Made by a program: the position numbers and the translations under genes. DNA of 64,000 nucleotides, taken from assembly GCF_002994445.1 (NCBI RefSeq), contig NZ_MRZJ01000008.1, positions 30,766 to 94,765 on the forward strand. Direction: 5' to 3'. Positions 1 through 13,610 of the stretch are shown here, in pieces (positions within the stretch are counted from its first letter, which is position 1; each line of letters begins with the position of its first letter). Origin of the DNA: Staphylococcus simulans (lineage in GTDB: Bacteria > Bacillota > Bacilli > Staphylococcales > Staphylococcaceae). The notes below the pieces were generated by a model. That model was not told where the DNA came from, did not search any database, and saw only the letters and a program-made list of their open reading frames with translations.

Positions 1-275
1 TCAATACCTGCAAATAAAGCAATTTTTCCTTTGTTTTGTTCGCTGTTCAAGATTGCAACTGCACCTGTTTGTGCTAATGCTTCAGTAATCAACACACCTG
101 GCATTACCGCATATTCAGGGAAATGGCCTTGGAAGAATGGTTCGTTCCCAGAAACTTGTTTGATAGCTACGCATCGTTGTCCTTCTTCATACTCCACCAC
201 TTTATCGATTAATAAAAAAGGTTGGCGATGCGGGATGATTTCCTTGATTTGATTATAGTCAAAAATTGTTTCCAT
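1..275 (-). CDS. fabZ: 3-hydroxyacyl-[ACP] dehydratase FabZ, C-terminus cut by window edge
   Basis: FabZ dehydrates (3R)-hydroxyacyl-ACP to trans-2-enoyl-ACP in type II fatty-acid elongation in the cytosol. The 91 visible residues begin [10 protein letters not shown] and contain the hot-dog family signatures [11 protein letters not shown] and [12 protein letters not shown], with the catalytic His in GHFP and the Glu in the helix [10 protein letters not shown]. The start at 275 is set by a strong GGAGG about 6 bases upstream. The gene runs off the left edge, so roughly the last third is missing. It follows murA and epuA on the same strand, an arrangement I recall from other staphylococci. Identification is secure; completeness cannot be judged. 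Confidence 0.95.
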   Translation of the reverse strand, partial: METIFDYNQIKEIIPHRQPFLLIDKVVEYEEGQRCVAIKQVSGNEPFFQGHFPEYAVMPGVLITEALAQTGAVAILNSEQNKGKIALFAGI

Positions 276-279
276 TATG

Positions 280-471
280 TTAACCTCCAAAAATTTGCTT
301 GAAATGATACCAGGTTTGGTAATCGAATAGTTTAAGCGGATTTTGATGATTGAGCAGAAAACCGATACACATGCCGATGATAAACATACATACCATCAGT
401 ATGAGCACAATCAAAATATGATATCCCATAGGCAAACGCATCAATTTACTGCTCCATTGCTTAATCATCAT
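280..471 (-). CDS. EpuA-like small membrane protein (annotated as RNA polymerase subunit beta-like)
   Basis: A 63-residue protein with a short basic N-terminus, one hydrophobic segment (about residues 17-40, rich in I, L, V, M) ending in GMCIGFLL, and an amphipathic tail with [13 protein letters not shown]. This pattern (membrane segment, then an F-x-x-x-T-W-x-H motif) matches the EpuA family, often mis-titled DNA-directed RNA polymerase subunit beta and found beside murA in Firmicutes. It lies 16 bases after the murA stop and 4 bases before fabZ, so it is probably in their transcript. A GGGGAAGA ribosome-binding site precedes two consecutive ATG codons, and either could be used. Molecular function is unknown; a link to envelope biosynthesis is inferred from context only. 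Confidence 0.8.
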   Translation of the reverse strand: MMIKQWSSKLMRLPMGYHILIVLILMVCMFIIGMCIGFLLNHQNPLKLFDYQTWYHFKQIFGG

Positions 472-487
472 TCTTCCCCTTGCTTAA

Positions 488-1759
488 TTATTTGCTTACA
501 CGTTCGATATCAGCACCTAATGCTTTAAGTTTGCCGTTAAAATTAACGTAGCCTCTATCTAAATGTTTTAATTCTGAAACTTCAGTAGTACCTTCTGCCA
601 CAAGTCCGGCTAAAATTAATGCTGCAGCGGCACGTAAATCTGTTGCTTTAACTTGTGCGCCTTGTAAATGGCTTTTGCCTGTAATTTTAGCATTGCGGCC
701 TTCTACTGTAATTTGTGCATTCATACGTTTGAACTCTGCTACGTGCATAAAGCGGTTCTCAAATACTGTTTCAGTAATCACTTTATGGCCTTCTGCAGTA
801 AGAAGCAATGCCATGATTTGCGACTGCATATCTGTAGGGAAGCCTGGGTGCGGTAATGTTTTAACATCTACCGGTTTCAATTCGCCTTCAGCTGTAACAC
901 GAATCGCATTTTCGTGATACTCTAAATGAACGCCCATTTCTTCTAATTTATATAATAAACTTGTCATGTGCTCTCTGATCGCACCTTTAACAAGGACATC
1001 CCCTCTTGTGATTGCGCCTGCTACTAATAACGTACCAGCTTCAATACGGTCAGGAATGATAGAATGTTCAACACCGTGCAAGGCTTCTACACCATGAATC
1101 GTAATCGTATCTGTACCTGCACCTGTGACATTGCCGCCCATTTCATTAATGTAGTTAGCTAAATCTACAATTTCTGGTTCGCGGGCTACGTTTTCAATAA
1201 CTGACTTACCTTTTGCCAATGAAGCAGCCATGATAATGTTTTGAGTTGCGCCGACACTTGGGAAATCTAAATGAATATCTGCACCTGTTAAACCATTTGA
1301 AGTTTCCGCAAATACAAATCCGTTTTCTAAATGGATTTTTGCGCCTAGAGCTTCGAATCCTTTAATATGCTGCTCGATAGGTCTGCTTCCAATCGAACAT
1401 CCGCCAGGCAAAGCAACTTTTGCATGACCTAATCTTGCTAGTAAAGGCCCCATCACTAAAATGCTGGCACGCATTTTACTTACATACTCATACGGTGCTT
1501 CATAGTTAAGTTGTTTTGTCGCATCTACTGTGACACTGTTGCTGTCCTTATGGTAAGCAATCTCTGCATTTAATGTTGATAATACATTATTAATTGTTTC
1601 TACATCGCTTAACTCCGGAACATTATGTAATGTACTTGTTCCTTTTGAAGCTAAGAGTGATGCCGTAAGTATCGGCAGAACCGCATTTTTAGCTCCTTCA
1701 ACTTGTACTTCACCTACAAGGCGGTTGCCACCTTTAATAATCATTCTATCTCTATTCAT
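488..1759 (-). CDS. murA: UDP-N-acetylglucosamine 1-carboxyvinyltransferase MurA (MurAA)
   Basis: MurA transfers enolpyruvate from PEP to UDP-GlcNAc, the first committed step of peptidoglycan synthesis in the cytosol, and is the target of fosfomycin. The 423 residues span the full EPT fold. The PEP-reactive cysteine is in the loop [11 protein letters not shown] at about Cys121; KNAVLP and [10 protein letters not shown] are family signatures. GGAGGAG five bases before the first ATG favours the start MNRDRM over the internal Met6 that aligns with the S. aureus start. A second paralogue lies at 21331-22590, the usual low-GC Gram-positive arrangement. By similarity to memory of S. aureus this copy is the major one (MurA/MurAA). 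It is followed by epuA and fabZ. Confidence 0.97.
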   Translation of the reverse strand: MNRDRMIIKGGNRLVGEVQVEGAKNAVLPILTASLLASKGTSTLHNVPELSDVETINNVLSTLNAEIAYHKDSNSVTVDATKQLNYEAPYEYVSKMRASILVMGPLLARLGHAKVALPGGCSIGSRPIEQHIKGFEALGAKIHLENGFVFAETSNGLTGADIHLDFPSVGATQNIIMAASLAKGKSVIENVAREPEIVDLANYINEMGGNVTGAGTDTITIHGVEALHGVEHSIIPDRIEAGTLLVAGAITRGDVLVKGAIREHMTSLLYKLEEMGVHLEYHENAIRVTAEGELKPVDVKTLPHPGFPTDMQSQIMALLLTAEGHKVITETVFENRFMHVAEFKRMNAQITVEGRNAKITGKSHLQGAQVKATDLRAAAALILAGLVAEGTTEVSELKHLDRGYVNFNGKLKALGADIERVSK

Positions 1760-1861
1760 TACTACTCCTCCACTTTTTACTCCTAAACATCTTCAATTCA
1801 AATTAGTTCTTATCTCTTCTATTATTATATATGGAATAACATTCGAATTACACTCAAACGA

Positions 1862-2095
1862 TTAGCTTCCAATATATTTGATTTGTGTTGAGAATTGCAG
1901 TAAATCAATTATAAAATTACTGACTCCTGTACCGATTAAGATTGCGATAAATATCATCAGTACCTGAACTTGAACAGGATAGCCTTTCTTAAAGAATTGC
2001 TCTAACCTGATCGCATTCAATGCCCAATAAGCTGCACAAATGCATAACACATGCATGATTAAATGCGCTATCGCAAAATGTCCTAAATATTCCAT
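1862..2095 (-). CDS. DUF1146 (YwzB-like) small membrane protein
   Basis: A 77-residue protein with two predicted membrane segments (about residues 5-28 and 43-66) joined by a basic loop containing RLEQFFKKGYPVQVQ. This loop and the GTGVSNFIIDLL segment match DUF1146, represented by YwzB of B. subtilis, which sits between the ATP synthase operon and murAA there too. Here it lies 102 bases upstream of murA and beyond the atpC terminator, so it probably begins the DUF1146-murA-epuA-fabZ transcript. A GAGGAG site is upstream of ATG 2095. The function of the family is not known to me. Confidence 0.8.
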   Translation of the reverse strand: MEYLGHFAIAHLIMHVLCICAAYWALNAIRLEQFFKKGYPVQVQVLMIFIAILIGTGVSNFIIDLLQFSTQIKYIGS

Positions 2096-2228
2096 TAGTC
2101 TAGTCGTCTCCTCAATTGTTTACTGTCTCATATTGTACATTAAATCTATTAAAAATCATACAATCAACATCAAATCTTCAATAATTTGGTACAGTGTTCA
2201 TTTATATGTTTACCCGAATTTTGAACAT

Positions 2229-2266
2229 TAAAAAATAGGATATATCTCGTTTTGAGATATATCCTA
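2229..2266 (-). terminator. Rho-independent terminator of the ATP synthase operon
   Basis: A perfect 13-bp stem (2236-2248 with 2254-2266) and 5-base loop. On the minus strand it is followed by a run of Ts (seven As at 2229-2235 on the plus strand). It starts 14 bases after the atpC stop. Confidence 0.9.
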
Positions 2267-2279
2267 TGATAAATGGTTG

Positions 2280-2687
2280 TCATTCTTCCATTTCAGAAAC
2301 TTTAATGCGGTTTTCCGCACGCTCTAAAGCTCGTTCTGCTCTGTTAATGTCAGTATCTTCGTCATTGTTATTCAAATGTGATTCTGCTCGTTCTTTAGCC
2401 GATCTTGCACGTTTGACATCAATATCCGCAGCTTTTTCTGCTGTTTGTACAATTATTGATGTACTTTCTTGTCTGATTTCAACGAAACCATCACTGACCG
2501 CAATGAATTCAATCCCATCTGTATAATGTACCTTAACATAACCAGTTTTGATAGCTGTTACAGTCGGAATGTGCCCATACATTACACCGATGTCGCCTCC
2601 AACTGTCTGCAGAATAGCAATTTCAACATTATCTTGGTTATAAACAGAACCATTAGGAGTAACAATATTAACGTTCATTGTGTTCAT
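2280..2687 (-). CDS. atpC: ATP synthase F1 subunit epsilon
   Basis: Epsilon of the F1 central stalk couples rotation and can inhibit ATP hydrolysis. The 135 residues show the N-terminal beta-sandwich (VNIVTPNGSVYNQDNVE, GDIGVMYGHIPTVTAIKTG) and the C-terminal helical hairpin rich in Arg and Glu (about 88-135). It is the last gene of atpIBEFHAGDC, 19 bases after atpD, with an AGGAGG ribosome-binding site. Immediately downstream is a strong terminator, so the operon ends here. Length agrees with the family. Confidence 0.97.
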   Translation of the reverse strand: MNTMNVNIVTPNGSVYNQDNVEIAILQTVGGDIGVMYGHIPTVTAIKTGYVKVHYTDGIEFIAVSDGFVEIRQESTSIIVQTAEKAADIDVKRARSAKERAESHLNNNDEDTDINRAERALERAENRIKVSEMEE

Positions 2688-2706
2688 TAAACTTTACCTC
2701 CTAATA

Positions 2707-5008
<2,302 letters not shown>

Positions 5009-5041
5009 TATTTCACCACCTTATTATTACTTCGCTTCATC

Positions 5042-6553
<1,512 letters not shown>

Positions 6554-6576
6554 CTATGTCACTCCTCTATAATTAA

Positions 6577-7116
6577 TTATTTCGTTCTAGTAAATCTTCT
6601 TTCTAAGTTAACGAGATCATTTTGAATACTGCCGTCATAAACTTTTGTTCCTACTTTTGTTCTTACACCGCCGATTAATGATGGGTTAAGCACATTTGTA
6701 AGAATGACTTTGCTAAGACCTGTACGTTGAATTAAAGACTCCCCTACTTGATCAAGCTCTTCTTGAGTAAGCTCATGTACAGACTCTACAGTTGCAAAAT
6801 CTTGATTGTAATGTTTGTTATACAATCCTTGGAATTCAACAAATACTTCGTCTAAAATCGCTAAGTTGCGATTTTCAGCTAATACATATAAAGCATTTTT
6901 CAAGTATTCATTTACACCCTGGAATGTTGCATCGACAAAGTCTTTACGATTCTTTGCAATATTCTTTGGATCCTCATCGAAAGATTTTAATTTCTCTTTA
7001 TAAGGAATTACTGCTTCATTAATAACAGCAAATTCATCGTACATTAAATCTAAAACATCTTTATCGAGTGACGTTTCATACAGTGCTTGGGCATATTTTT
7101 TAGCAACATTTGCCAT
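6577..7116 (-). CDS. atpH: ATP synthase F1 subunit delta
   Basis: Delta (OSCP equivalent) ties the peripheral stalk to the F1 head. The 179 residues start [14 protein letters not shown], typical of the helical N-terminal domain, and end with the conserved segment NPSLIGGVRTKVGTKVYDGS. Its start codon overlaps the atpF stop by one base (TAATG), so translation is probably coupled. Length is normal for staphylococci. Confidence 0.96.
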   Translation of the reverse strand: MANVAKKYAQALYETSLDKDVLDLMYDEFAVINEAVIPYKEKLKSFDEDPKNIAKNRKDFVDATFQGVNEYLKNALYVLAENRNLAILDEVFVEFQGLYNKHYNQDFATVESVHELTQEELDQVGESLIQRTGLSKVILTNVLNPSLIGGVRTKVGTKVYDGSIQNDLVNLERRFTRTK

Positions 7117-7640
7117 TATTTATCCCCTACCTCTTTAATGTACTTGTCGATCAAGTCTTTTTGATCTTTTTCTGAAATATCTTTTTGTAAAATTTTAGAC
7201 GCAATCAGAACTGACAACTTAGATACTTCATCGTTGATTTCAGAGATTGCACGTTCTTTTTGGCTGTTGATTTCACTTTGTGCAGTTTCAATCATGCCGT
7301 TAGCACGAACATTTGCTTCATGAATGATTTGTTCATGTTGGTCGCGTGCTTGAACTTTTGCTTCTTCTAAGATTTTTTGAACCTCATCTTGAGTTTCTCT
7401 TAGTGTTTGTCTATTTCGTTCTTCTAGTTTTTGAGCATTAATTTTAGCTTGTTCTGCATCATCGATATCTTTGTTGATATCTTGTTCACGTTTATCCATT
7501 ACAGCTTTCAATGGACCCCACGCGAATTTTTTAAGCAATGCTAAAAGGATTAAGAAAGTAATTAATGTTACTAATGCTGAACCCCATTCAACACCGCCGC
7601 CTGCAGCACCTAAAACTAATGTGTTTGTAGTCGCAGTCAC
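7116..7640 (-). CDS. atpF: ATP synthase Fo subunit b
   Basis: Peripheral-stalk subunit of 174 residues, with one N-terminal membrane segment (about 18-38, [22 protein letters not shown]) followed by a long charged coiled coil reaching to the end (about 45-165). The start at 7640 is a GTG, preceded by AAGGAGTG 12 bases upstream; the residues [20 protein letters not shown] match the S. aureus N-terminus. It is the third Fo gene after atpB and atpE and is coupled to atpH. Confidence 0.96.
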   Translation of the reverse strand: MTATTNTLVLGAAGGGVEWGSALVTLITFLILLALLKKFAWGPLKAVMDKREQDINKDIDDAEQAKINAQKLEERNRQTLRETQDEVQKILEEAKVQARDQHEQIIHEANVRANGMIETAQSEINSQKERAISEINDEVSKLSVLIASKILQKDISEKDQKDLIDKYIKEVGDK

Positions 7641-7755
7641 AGTACTTGGACACTCCTTTCATTCAAAGTCCTCTATTGGCATTTAGTGTTAATTCATTAC
7701 GAAAGAAATGGCGAATGTCGATAATCTGACTTCGCCGCTTGCCTCAATGTTTCTA

Positions 7756-8001
<246 letters not shown>

Positions 8002-8015
8002 TTAATTTAGAAAAA

Positions 8016-8774
<759 letters not shown>

Positions 8775-9125
8775 TTACATTTTGTGAAGAAATGGTCGGA
8801 AAATGATTAAAAAATATGAAATCATTAAACCAATCATTACACCAAATATATTCACTTGGTTTTTAAAGAAAAGCCAGATGCAACAAGCTGCTAAAGCGAC
8901 TAAAAAGCGCCATATGCCCCCTGTTGATATCTGAGACGTTTCTTCTTTCTGCGCCTTAGATAAATATAATTCAAAGATGTATGTATTGATTAAGGAACCA
9001 AATGAACCAATGATAAGACCAATAATGAAAGGCTTGGGTATTAAAAATGCAATAATAACCAAAGCTGACAACCAATAAATGTAATATTGAAGAAATTTCT
9101 TAAAGATAAAGTTGAACTGTTTCAT
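8775..9125 (-). CDS. atpI: ATP synthase subunit I (AtpI)
   Basis: A 116-residue membrane protein with four hydrophobic segments, first gene of the ATP synthase operon. AtpI proteins help assemble the c-ring and are not part of the finished enzyme. Sequence conservation is low, so position and topology (short basic N-terminus, hydrophobic pairs around a central charged loop KAQKEETSQ) carry most of the weight. It begins 66 bases downstream of the operon's -10 box. Confidence 0.85.
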   Translation of the reverse strand: MKQFNFIFKKFLQYYIYWLSALVIIAFLIPKPFIIGLIIGSFGSLINTYIFELYLSKAQKEETSQISTGGIWRFLVALAACCIWLFFKNQVNIFGVMIGLMISYFLIIFRPFLHKM

Positions 9126-9190
9126 TTATTGTGCCTCATTTCACATGGAGATACGAATCATTTGTAAACCATTTCATCCATACAGTTTTA

Positions 9191-9220
9191 ATCATAATAT
9201 AGCAACGGAACACGTGTCAA
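9191..9220 (-). promoter_or_regulatory. Promoter of the ATP synthase operon
   Basis: Reading the minus strand, a perfect -35 TTGACA (9220-9215) is followed after 18 bases by the -10 TATGAT (9196-9191), about 66 bases ahead of the atpI start. It is the only strong sigma-A-type promoter seen between mnaA and atpI. Confidence 0.75.
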
Positions 9221-9285
9221 TTACATTCAAAATATGCTATTCTTATGAACTACAATTGTCACATTTTCGACACATTTTTAACAAT

Positions 9286-10437
9286 TTATTCATAATTATC
9301 TTTATTTTCATTAAAATCTAACGGTTTTTCACTTGTTAGACTAAAATAATACTTAATATTGTCACAAATTCGCTGAGAAGCTTTTCCATCACCATAAGGA
9401 TTGGCTGTTTCACTCATTTGCTTATAAATTGCTTGATCTGTTAACAATTGTTCCGCTTCTCGATACACATCCGCTTCATCTGTACCTGCCAACTTCAATG
9501 TTCCTGCTGCGACACCTTCAGGTCGTTCTGTCGTATCTCTCAAAACAAGCACAGGCTTGCCTAACGATGGTGCTTCTTCTTGAATACCGCCTGAATCCGT
9601 CAATATCAAGTAAGATTGATGTGCAAAGTTATGGAAATCCACAACATCTAAGGGCTCAATCAATTCAATGCGATCATGATGGCTCAAGTAGCGTTGTGCA
9701 ATCGCTCTGACTTTAGGATTCTTATGCATAGGATAAACCGCCACAACATCCTCATGTGCTTCTACCAGCTTGCGAACTGCAGAAAAGATATGTTCCATCG
9801 GCTTGCCTAGGTTTTCTCTGCGATGTGCAGTCAGCAGCAATACACGCTTGCCTTTATGTCGCTCCATAACTTCTGAATGATAGTTATCTTGAATTGTCGT
9901 AGCCATTGCATCAATCGCAGTATTGCCTGTCACCGCAATTTTAGATGCATCGGTATTTTCATTTAATAAATTTGCTTTAGCTTGTGCTGTCGGTGCAAAA
10001 TGCAAATCAGCTAATTTACTGATCATTTGGCGATTCATCTCTTCAGGATAAGGTGAATACTTATTCCAAGTTCTCAGCCCTGCTTCAACATGACCGATGG
10101 CAACTTGATTGTAAAATGCAGCTAAACTGCTCGCAAAAGCGGTCATCGTGTCGCCATGTACCAAAATCATATCCGGCTGTTCTTGTTGAATGACTGCTTC
10201 TAACCCTTTCAGCACTTTAGTTGTGATGTCTGATAGCGTTTGCCCCGACTTCATAATGTTCAAATCATAATCAGGCTGAATGTTAAACGTATCCAGTACA
10301 GAATCCAGCATTTCTCTATGTTGTGCTGTGACAACAACGATTGGCACTAATTCTTCTTCTTTTTTTAATTGATTGACCAACGGTGCCATTTTTATAGCTT
10401 CAGGTCGTGTGCCGAAGATTGTCATAATTTTTTTCAA
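9286..10437 (-). CDS. mnaA: UDP-N-acetylglucosamine 2-epimerase (non-hydrolysing)
   Basis: Interconverts UDP-GlcNAc and UDP-ManNAc, which feeds the ManNAc linkage unit of wall teichoic acid. The 383 residues show the WecB/MnaA signatures TIFGTRPEAIKMAPLV, HGDTMTAFASSLAAF, GHVEAGLRTWNKYSPYPEEMNR, LTAHRREN and LTDSGGIQEEAPSLGKPVLVLR. The start chosen is TTG 10437, seven bases after an AGGAGG site; it gives the family N-terminus (L/M)KKIMTIFG. Upstream in-frame codons add unrelated hydrophobic residues. A 15-bp inverted repeat sits directly upstream. Gene position next to the atp operon is as in S. aureus, from memory. Confidence 0.95.
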   Translation of the reverse strand: MKKIMTIFGTRPEAIKMAPLVNQLKKEEELVPIVVVTAQHREMLDSVLDTFNIQPDYDLNIMKSGQTLSDITTKVLKGLEAVIQQEQPDMILVHGDTMTAFASSLAAFYNQVAIGHVEAGLRTWNKYSPYPEEMNRQMISKLADLHFAPTAQAKANLLNENTDASKIAVTGNTAIDAMATTIQDNYHSEVMERHKGKRVLLLTAHRRENLGKPMEHIFSAVRKLVEAHEDVVAVYPMHKNPKVRAIAQRYLSHHDRIELIEPLDVVDFHNFAHQSYLILTDSGGIQEEAPSLGKPVLVLRDTTERPEGVAAGTLKLAGTDEADVYREAEQLLTDQAIYKQMSETANPYGDGKASQRICDNIKYYFSLTSEKPLDFNENKDNYE

Positions 10438-10458
10438 ATCATTTCCTCCTATACAGAG

Positions 10459-10532
10459 AAAGAGTATGCAAATCAATATTTAACAGATTTAAACACGTTG
10501 TGCATTCATGCTAAATAATTTGCATACTCTTT
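10459..10532 (-). repeat. 15-bp perfect inverted repeat in the mnaA leader
   Basis: The arms 10459-10473 and 10518-10532 are exact reverse complements (core AGAGTATGCAAAT), separated by 44 bases. On the minus strand the second arm ends about 12 bases before the mnaA ribosome-binding site. No good T-run follows on the minus strand, so it does not look like a simple terminator there; on the plus strand it is followed by a T-rich stretch. Role unknown. Confidence 0.7.
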
Positions 10533-10603
10533 TGTTTATTCATCTATATATCATATCAAAACATTATGCTTATCTTATAGATAGCATTTTACATTCAGAC
10601 AAC

Positions 10604-11233
10604 TTATTTTGTTCCGAATAAGCGGTCTCCAGCATCACCTAAACCTGGGATGATATATGCTTTATCATTTAGCTTTTCATCTAGTGCAGCAATGTAAATA
10701 TCTACATCAGGGTGTGCTTCTTGTAATTTTTCAACACCTTCATTTGCCGCAATCAAACACATGAAACGAATGTGTTTGGCACCGCGCTTTTTCAATGAGT
10801 TGATAGCTTCGATTGCTGAAGCACCTGTCGCTAACATCGGATCTACGACAATAATTTGTCTTTCTTCAATATCTTGCGGTAATTTCACAAAATATTCTAC
10901 TGCTTCCAATGTTTTCGGGTCACGGTATAAGCCGACGTGGCCTACACGTGCTGCTGGAATTAAGCTTAAGACACCTTGCGTCATACCTAAACCAGCTCTA
11001 AGAATCGGAATAAACGCTAATTTTTTACCAGATAATCTTTTGGCTGTTGTTTTAGTGACAGGTGTTTCGATTTCAACATCTTGAAGTTCTAAATCTCTTG
11101 TAACTTCATAAGCCATTAACATACCGACTTCGTCTACAAGTTCTCTGAACTCTTTCGTTCCTGTATGAACGTCGCGGATATAGCTTAATTTGTGTTGAAT
11201 TAACGGATGATCAAATACATGTACTTTTCCCAT
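10604..11233 (-). CDS. upp: Uracil phosphoribosyltransferase
   Basis: Converts uracil and PRPP to UMP in pyrimidine salvage. The 209 residues start [21 protein letters not shown]. They include the conserved segments [16 protein letters not shown] and [15 protein letters not shown] (PRPP-binding loop), and the uracil-binding C-terminus [17 protein letters not shown]. It lies 23 bases after glyA, so the two may be co-transcribed, pairing a one-carbon enzyme with nucleotide salvage. Confidence 0.98.
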   Translation of the reverse strand: MGKVHVFDHPLIQHKLSYIRDVHTGTKEFRELVDEVGMLMAYEVTRDLELQDVEIETPVTKTTAKRLSGKKLAFIPILRAGLGMTQGVLSLIPAARVGHVGLYRDPKTLEAVEYFVKLPQDIEERQIIVVDPMLATGASAIEAINSLKKRGAKHIRFMCLIAANEGVEKLQEAHPDVDIYIAALDEKLNDKAYIIPGLGDAGDRLFGTK

Positions 11234-11256
11234 AAAGGAATAGCCTCCTAGTTCTC

Positions 11257-12495
11257 TTATTTATATAATGGGTGTTTTGAAGTCAACGCTTGCACACGTT
11301 CTGCAGCTTCTTTTAATTTTGCTTCATCTTTAATGTTTTGAACAACTAGGCTGATAATTTTTGCTACCTCTTCAAAATCTTTTTCGTCGAATCCGCGTGT
11401 AGTCGCCGCTGGTGTACCTAAACGTAAACCGCTTGTAACGAAAGGTTTTTCTTGGTCGAAAGGAATTGTGTTTTTGTTGCAAGTAATTCCTACTTCATCT
11501 AAAGCTTCTTCTGCTTCTTTACCAGTAATACCAAATGAACCTTTGACATCTACAGCAACCAAGTGGTTTTCTGTTCCGCCAGAAACAACTCTGAAGCCTT
11601 CTTTAACAAGTGTTTCAGCAAGTACTTTTGCATTTTTAACAACTTGTTGTTGATAAACTTTAAACTCAGGCTGCAAAGCTTCTCCGAATGCTACTGCTTT
11701 AGCAGCAATAACATGTTCTAAAGGTCCGCCTTGGATACCTGGGAAGATTGTTTTATCAATTTGTTTCGCATATTCTTTTTTAGTAAGAATCATACCGCCG
11801 CGAGGGCCTCTTAAAGTTTTATGCGTAGTTGTCGTTACAAAATCAGCATAGTCTACTGGGTTTTGGTGTAAACCTGCAGCAACTAAACCAGCGATGTGTG
11901 CCATGTCTACCATTAATTTAGCACCGACTTCGTCAGCAATTTCTTTGAATTTCTTGAAGTCGATTTCTCTTGGGTATGCTGATGCGCCTGCAACAATTAA
12001 TTTAGGTTTGTTTTCTTTTGCAAGTCGACGTACTTCTTCATAATCAATACGTTCAGTTTCTTTATCTACTCCATACTCAACAAAGTTATAAAATTGGCCG
12101 CTGAAGTTGACTTTAGCACCGTGTGTCAAGTGGCCGCCATGGCTTAAGTTCATACCTAATACAGTGTCGCCGTAATCAAGTGCAACTAAATAAACAGCCA
12201 TGTTAGCTTGTGAGCCTGAATGCGGTTGTACGTTTACGTGTTCTGCACCGAATAATTCTTTGGCACGTTCGATTGCTAAAGTTTCAGTAACATCCACAAA
12301 TTGGCAGCCGCCATAGTAACGGCGTCCTGGATAACCTTCAGCATACTTGTTAGTCAATACTGAACCTTGTGCTTCCATTACTGCTTCAGACACAAAGTTT
12401 TCTGATGCGATTAATTCAATGTTGTTATTCTGACGATTGTATTCGTTTTGAATAGCTTCAAATACTGCTTTGTCTTCCTTTTCGATAAATGACAT
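11257..12495 (-). CDS. glyA: Serine hydroxymethyltransferase
   Basis: PLP enzyme converting serine and tetrahydrofolate to glycine and 5,10-methylene-THF. The 412 residues carry [13 protein letters not shown], the SHGGHLTHG segment, and the PLP-lysine motif [15 protein letters not shown]. The start at 12495 (MSFIEKED) is preferred: a GGGGG site lies about nine bases upstream and the seven-residue upstream extension is not family-like. It follows ywlG by 25 bases and precedes upp. Confidence 0.98.
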   Translation of the reverse strand: MSFIEKEDKAVFEAIQNEYNRQNNNIELIASENFVSEAVMEAQGSVLTNKYAEGYPGRRYYGGCQFVDVTETLAIERAKELFGAEHVNVQPHSGSQANMAVYLVALDYGDTVLGMNLSHGGHLTHGAKVNFSGQFYNFVEYGVDKETERIDYEEVRRLAKENKPKLIVAGASAYPREIDFKKFKEIADEVGAKLMVDMAHIAGLVAAGLHQNPVDYADFVTTTTHKTLRGPRGGMILTKKEYAKQIDKTIFPGIQGGPLEHVIAAKAVAFGEALQPEFKVYQQQVVKNAKVLAETLVKEGFRVVSGGTENHLVAVDVKGSFGITGKEAEEALDEVGITCNKNTIPFDQEKPFVTSGLRLGTPAATTRGFDEKDFEEVAKIISLVVQNIKDEAKLKEAAERVQALTSKHPLYK

Positions 12496-12520
12496 GACAT
12501 CATTCCCCCAATTCATTTAG

Positions 12521-13048
12521 TTATAAAGTATAGTGAGCACGTTCGCCGCCAATTAACTTAGGTCTGGAAGTCGCAATTGTCACTACTGCATCGCCGACTG
12601 TTTTCACAGAAGTGCGCACAGGCACTGCAACATGTTTGATATGCATGCCGATCATAGTTTGACCGATATCAATACCGCAGTTTGCTGTGATATGCTCAAC
12701 AACCATAGGATTGTTGAGGTGGCGATAAGCGTACGTTGACATACTGCCGCCAGCATGCGTTGCAGGTACTACAGTTACTTCTTCCATTGTAAGTGGATTG
12801 AAATGTTCACGTTCGATAGTAATTGCTCTGTTGATGTGTTCGCAACCTTGGAATGCAAAGATGACATCCGTTTCTTTACGGACCTCCATCAACGCATCAA
12901 ATAATTCTTGTGCAACATCCATAGAACCGACCGAACCAATACGTTCGCCGATAACTTCAGATGTCGAGCAGCCGATTACACATATTTCTCCTGGTTTAAA
13001 GAAATTTTGTTCTTTCAATTCATTCAGCAACAACTTCAAGTTTTCCAT
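12521..13048 (-). CDS. ywlG: TIGR01440/UPF0340 family protein (YwlG-like)
   Basis: A 175-residue protein of the UPF0340 family, recognised from the segments [42 protein letters not shown] and [22 protein letters not shown]. The biochemical function is unknown to me. It sits between the ptpB/sua5 group and glyA, the place it holds in B. subtilis and S. aureus by memory. A GGGGTGG site precedes ATG 13048. Confidence 0.85.
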   Translation of the reverse strand: MENLKLLLNELKEQNFFKPGEICVIGCSTSEVIGERIGSVGSMDVAQELFDALMEVRKETDVIFAFQGCEHINRAITIEREHFNPLTMEEVTVVPATHAGGSMSTYAYRHLNNPMVVEHITANCGIDIGQTMIGMHIKHVAVPVRTSVKTVGDAVVTIATSRPKLIGGERAHYTL

Positions 13049-13175
13049 TTAATTCCACCCCTTTTTAAAATGATGACAAGCAAAAACAAACAAGAACACC
13101 GCTTGTCTGCTTCGCTTATGTAAGCAAACCATGCTATATAATAGCTATTATAACGCATTTAAAGCTCAACTTATA

Positions 13176-13610
13176 CTAATTATCCATATCTTTTTCCAAT
13201 CGCGTTCTGACCTCATTCAGCAAGTAATTCAATTCATTGTAAATCTGCTCATACTGTGCATGTGTACCGCCGTATGGATCTGAAACTTCACCGTTTTGTC
13301 CTGCATACTCATAAAGTGTGTACACCGGCAAATCTTCCTTAAACATCATGGCCAATTGCTGCTTATGACCTTCTGTCATCGTTAAGATTAAATCAGCATC
13401 TGTATCTTGTTCGCTGAACTGACAAGATACAGTCGGCTCATCTAAACCTTTCTCATTCAATATCTCAGCAGTATGTACGGCTGCGGGCTGTCCATCCATT
13501 GCAAATAAGCCTCTTGAATAAAATTCATATTCTGGCATTAATGATTTGGCAATACTTTCTGCCATCGGGCTCCTGCATGTATTGCCTGTACAAACAAATA
13601 TTATTTTCAC
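13176..13610 (-). CDS. ptpB: Protein-arginine phosphatase (low-molecular-weight PTP family, YwlE/PtpB)
   Basis: A 144-residue LMW-phosphatase fold. The P-loop CTGNTCRSPMAE is at residues 7-18, with nucleophile Cys7 and phosphate-binding Arg13. The general-acid Asp lies in EVSDPYGG near residue 111. A Thr after the Asn in the P-loop (CTGNTCRS, not CxGNxCRS with Ile or Leu) marks arginine-phosphate specificity in YwlE/PtpB, which counteract McsB arginine kinase in protein quality control. It overlaps the sua5 stop by four bases (ATGA), indicating translational coupling. Confidence 0.9.
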   Translation of the reverse strand: MKIIFVCTGNTCRSPMAESIAKSLMPEYEFYSRGLFAMDGQPAAVHTAEILNEKGLDEPTVSCQFSEQDTDADLILTMTEGHKQQLAMMFKEDLPVYTLYEYAGQNGEVSDPYGGTHAQYEQIYNELNYLLNEVRTRLEKDMDN

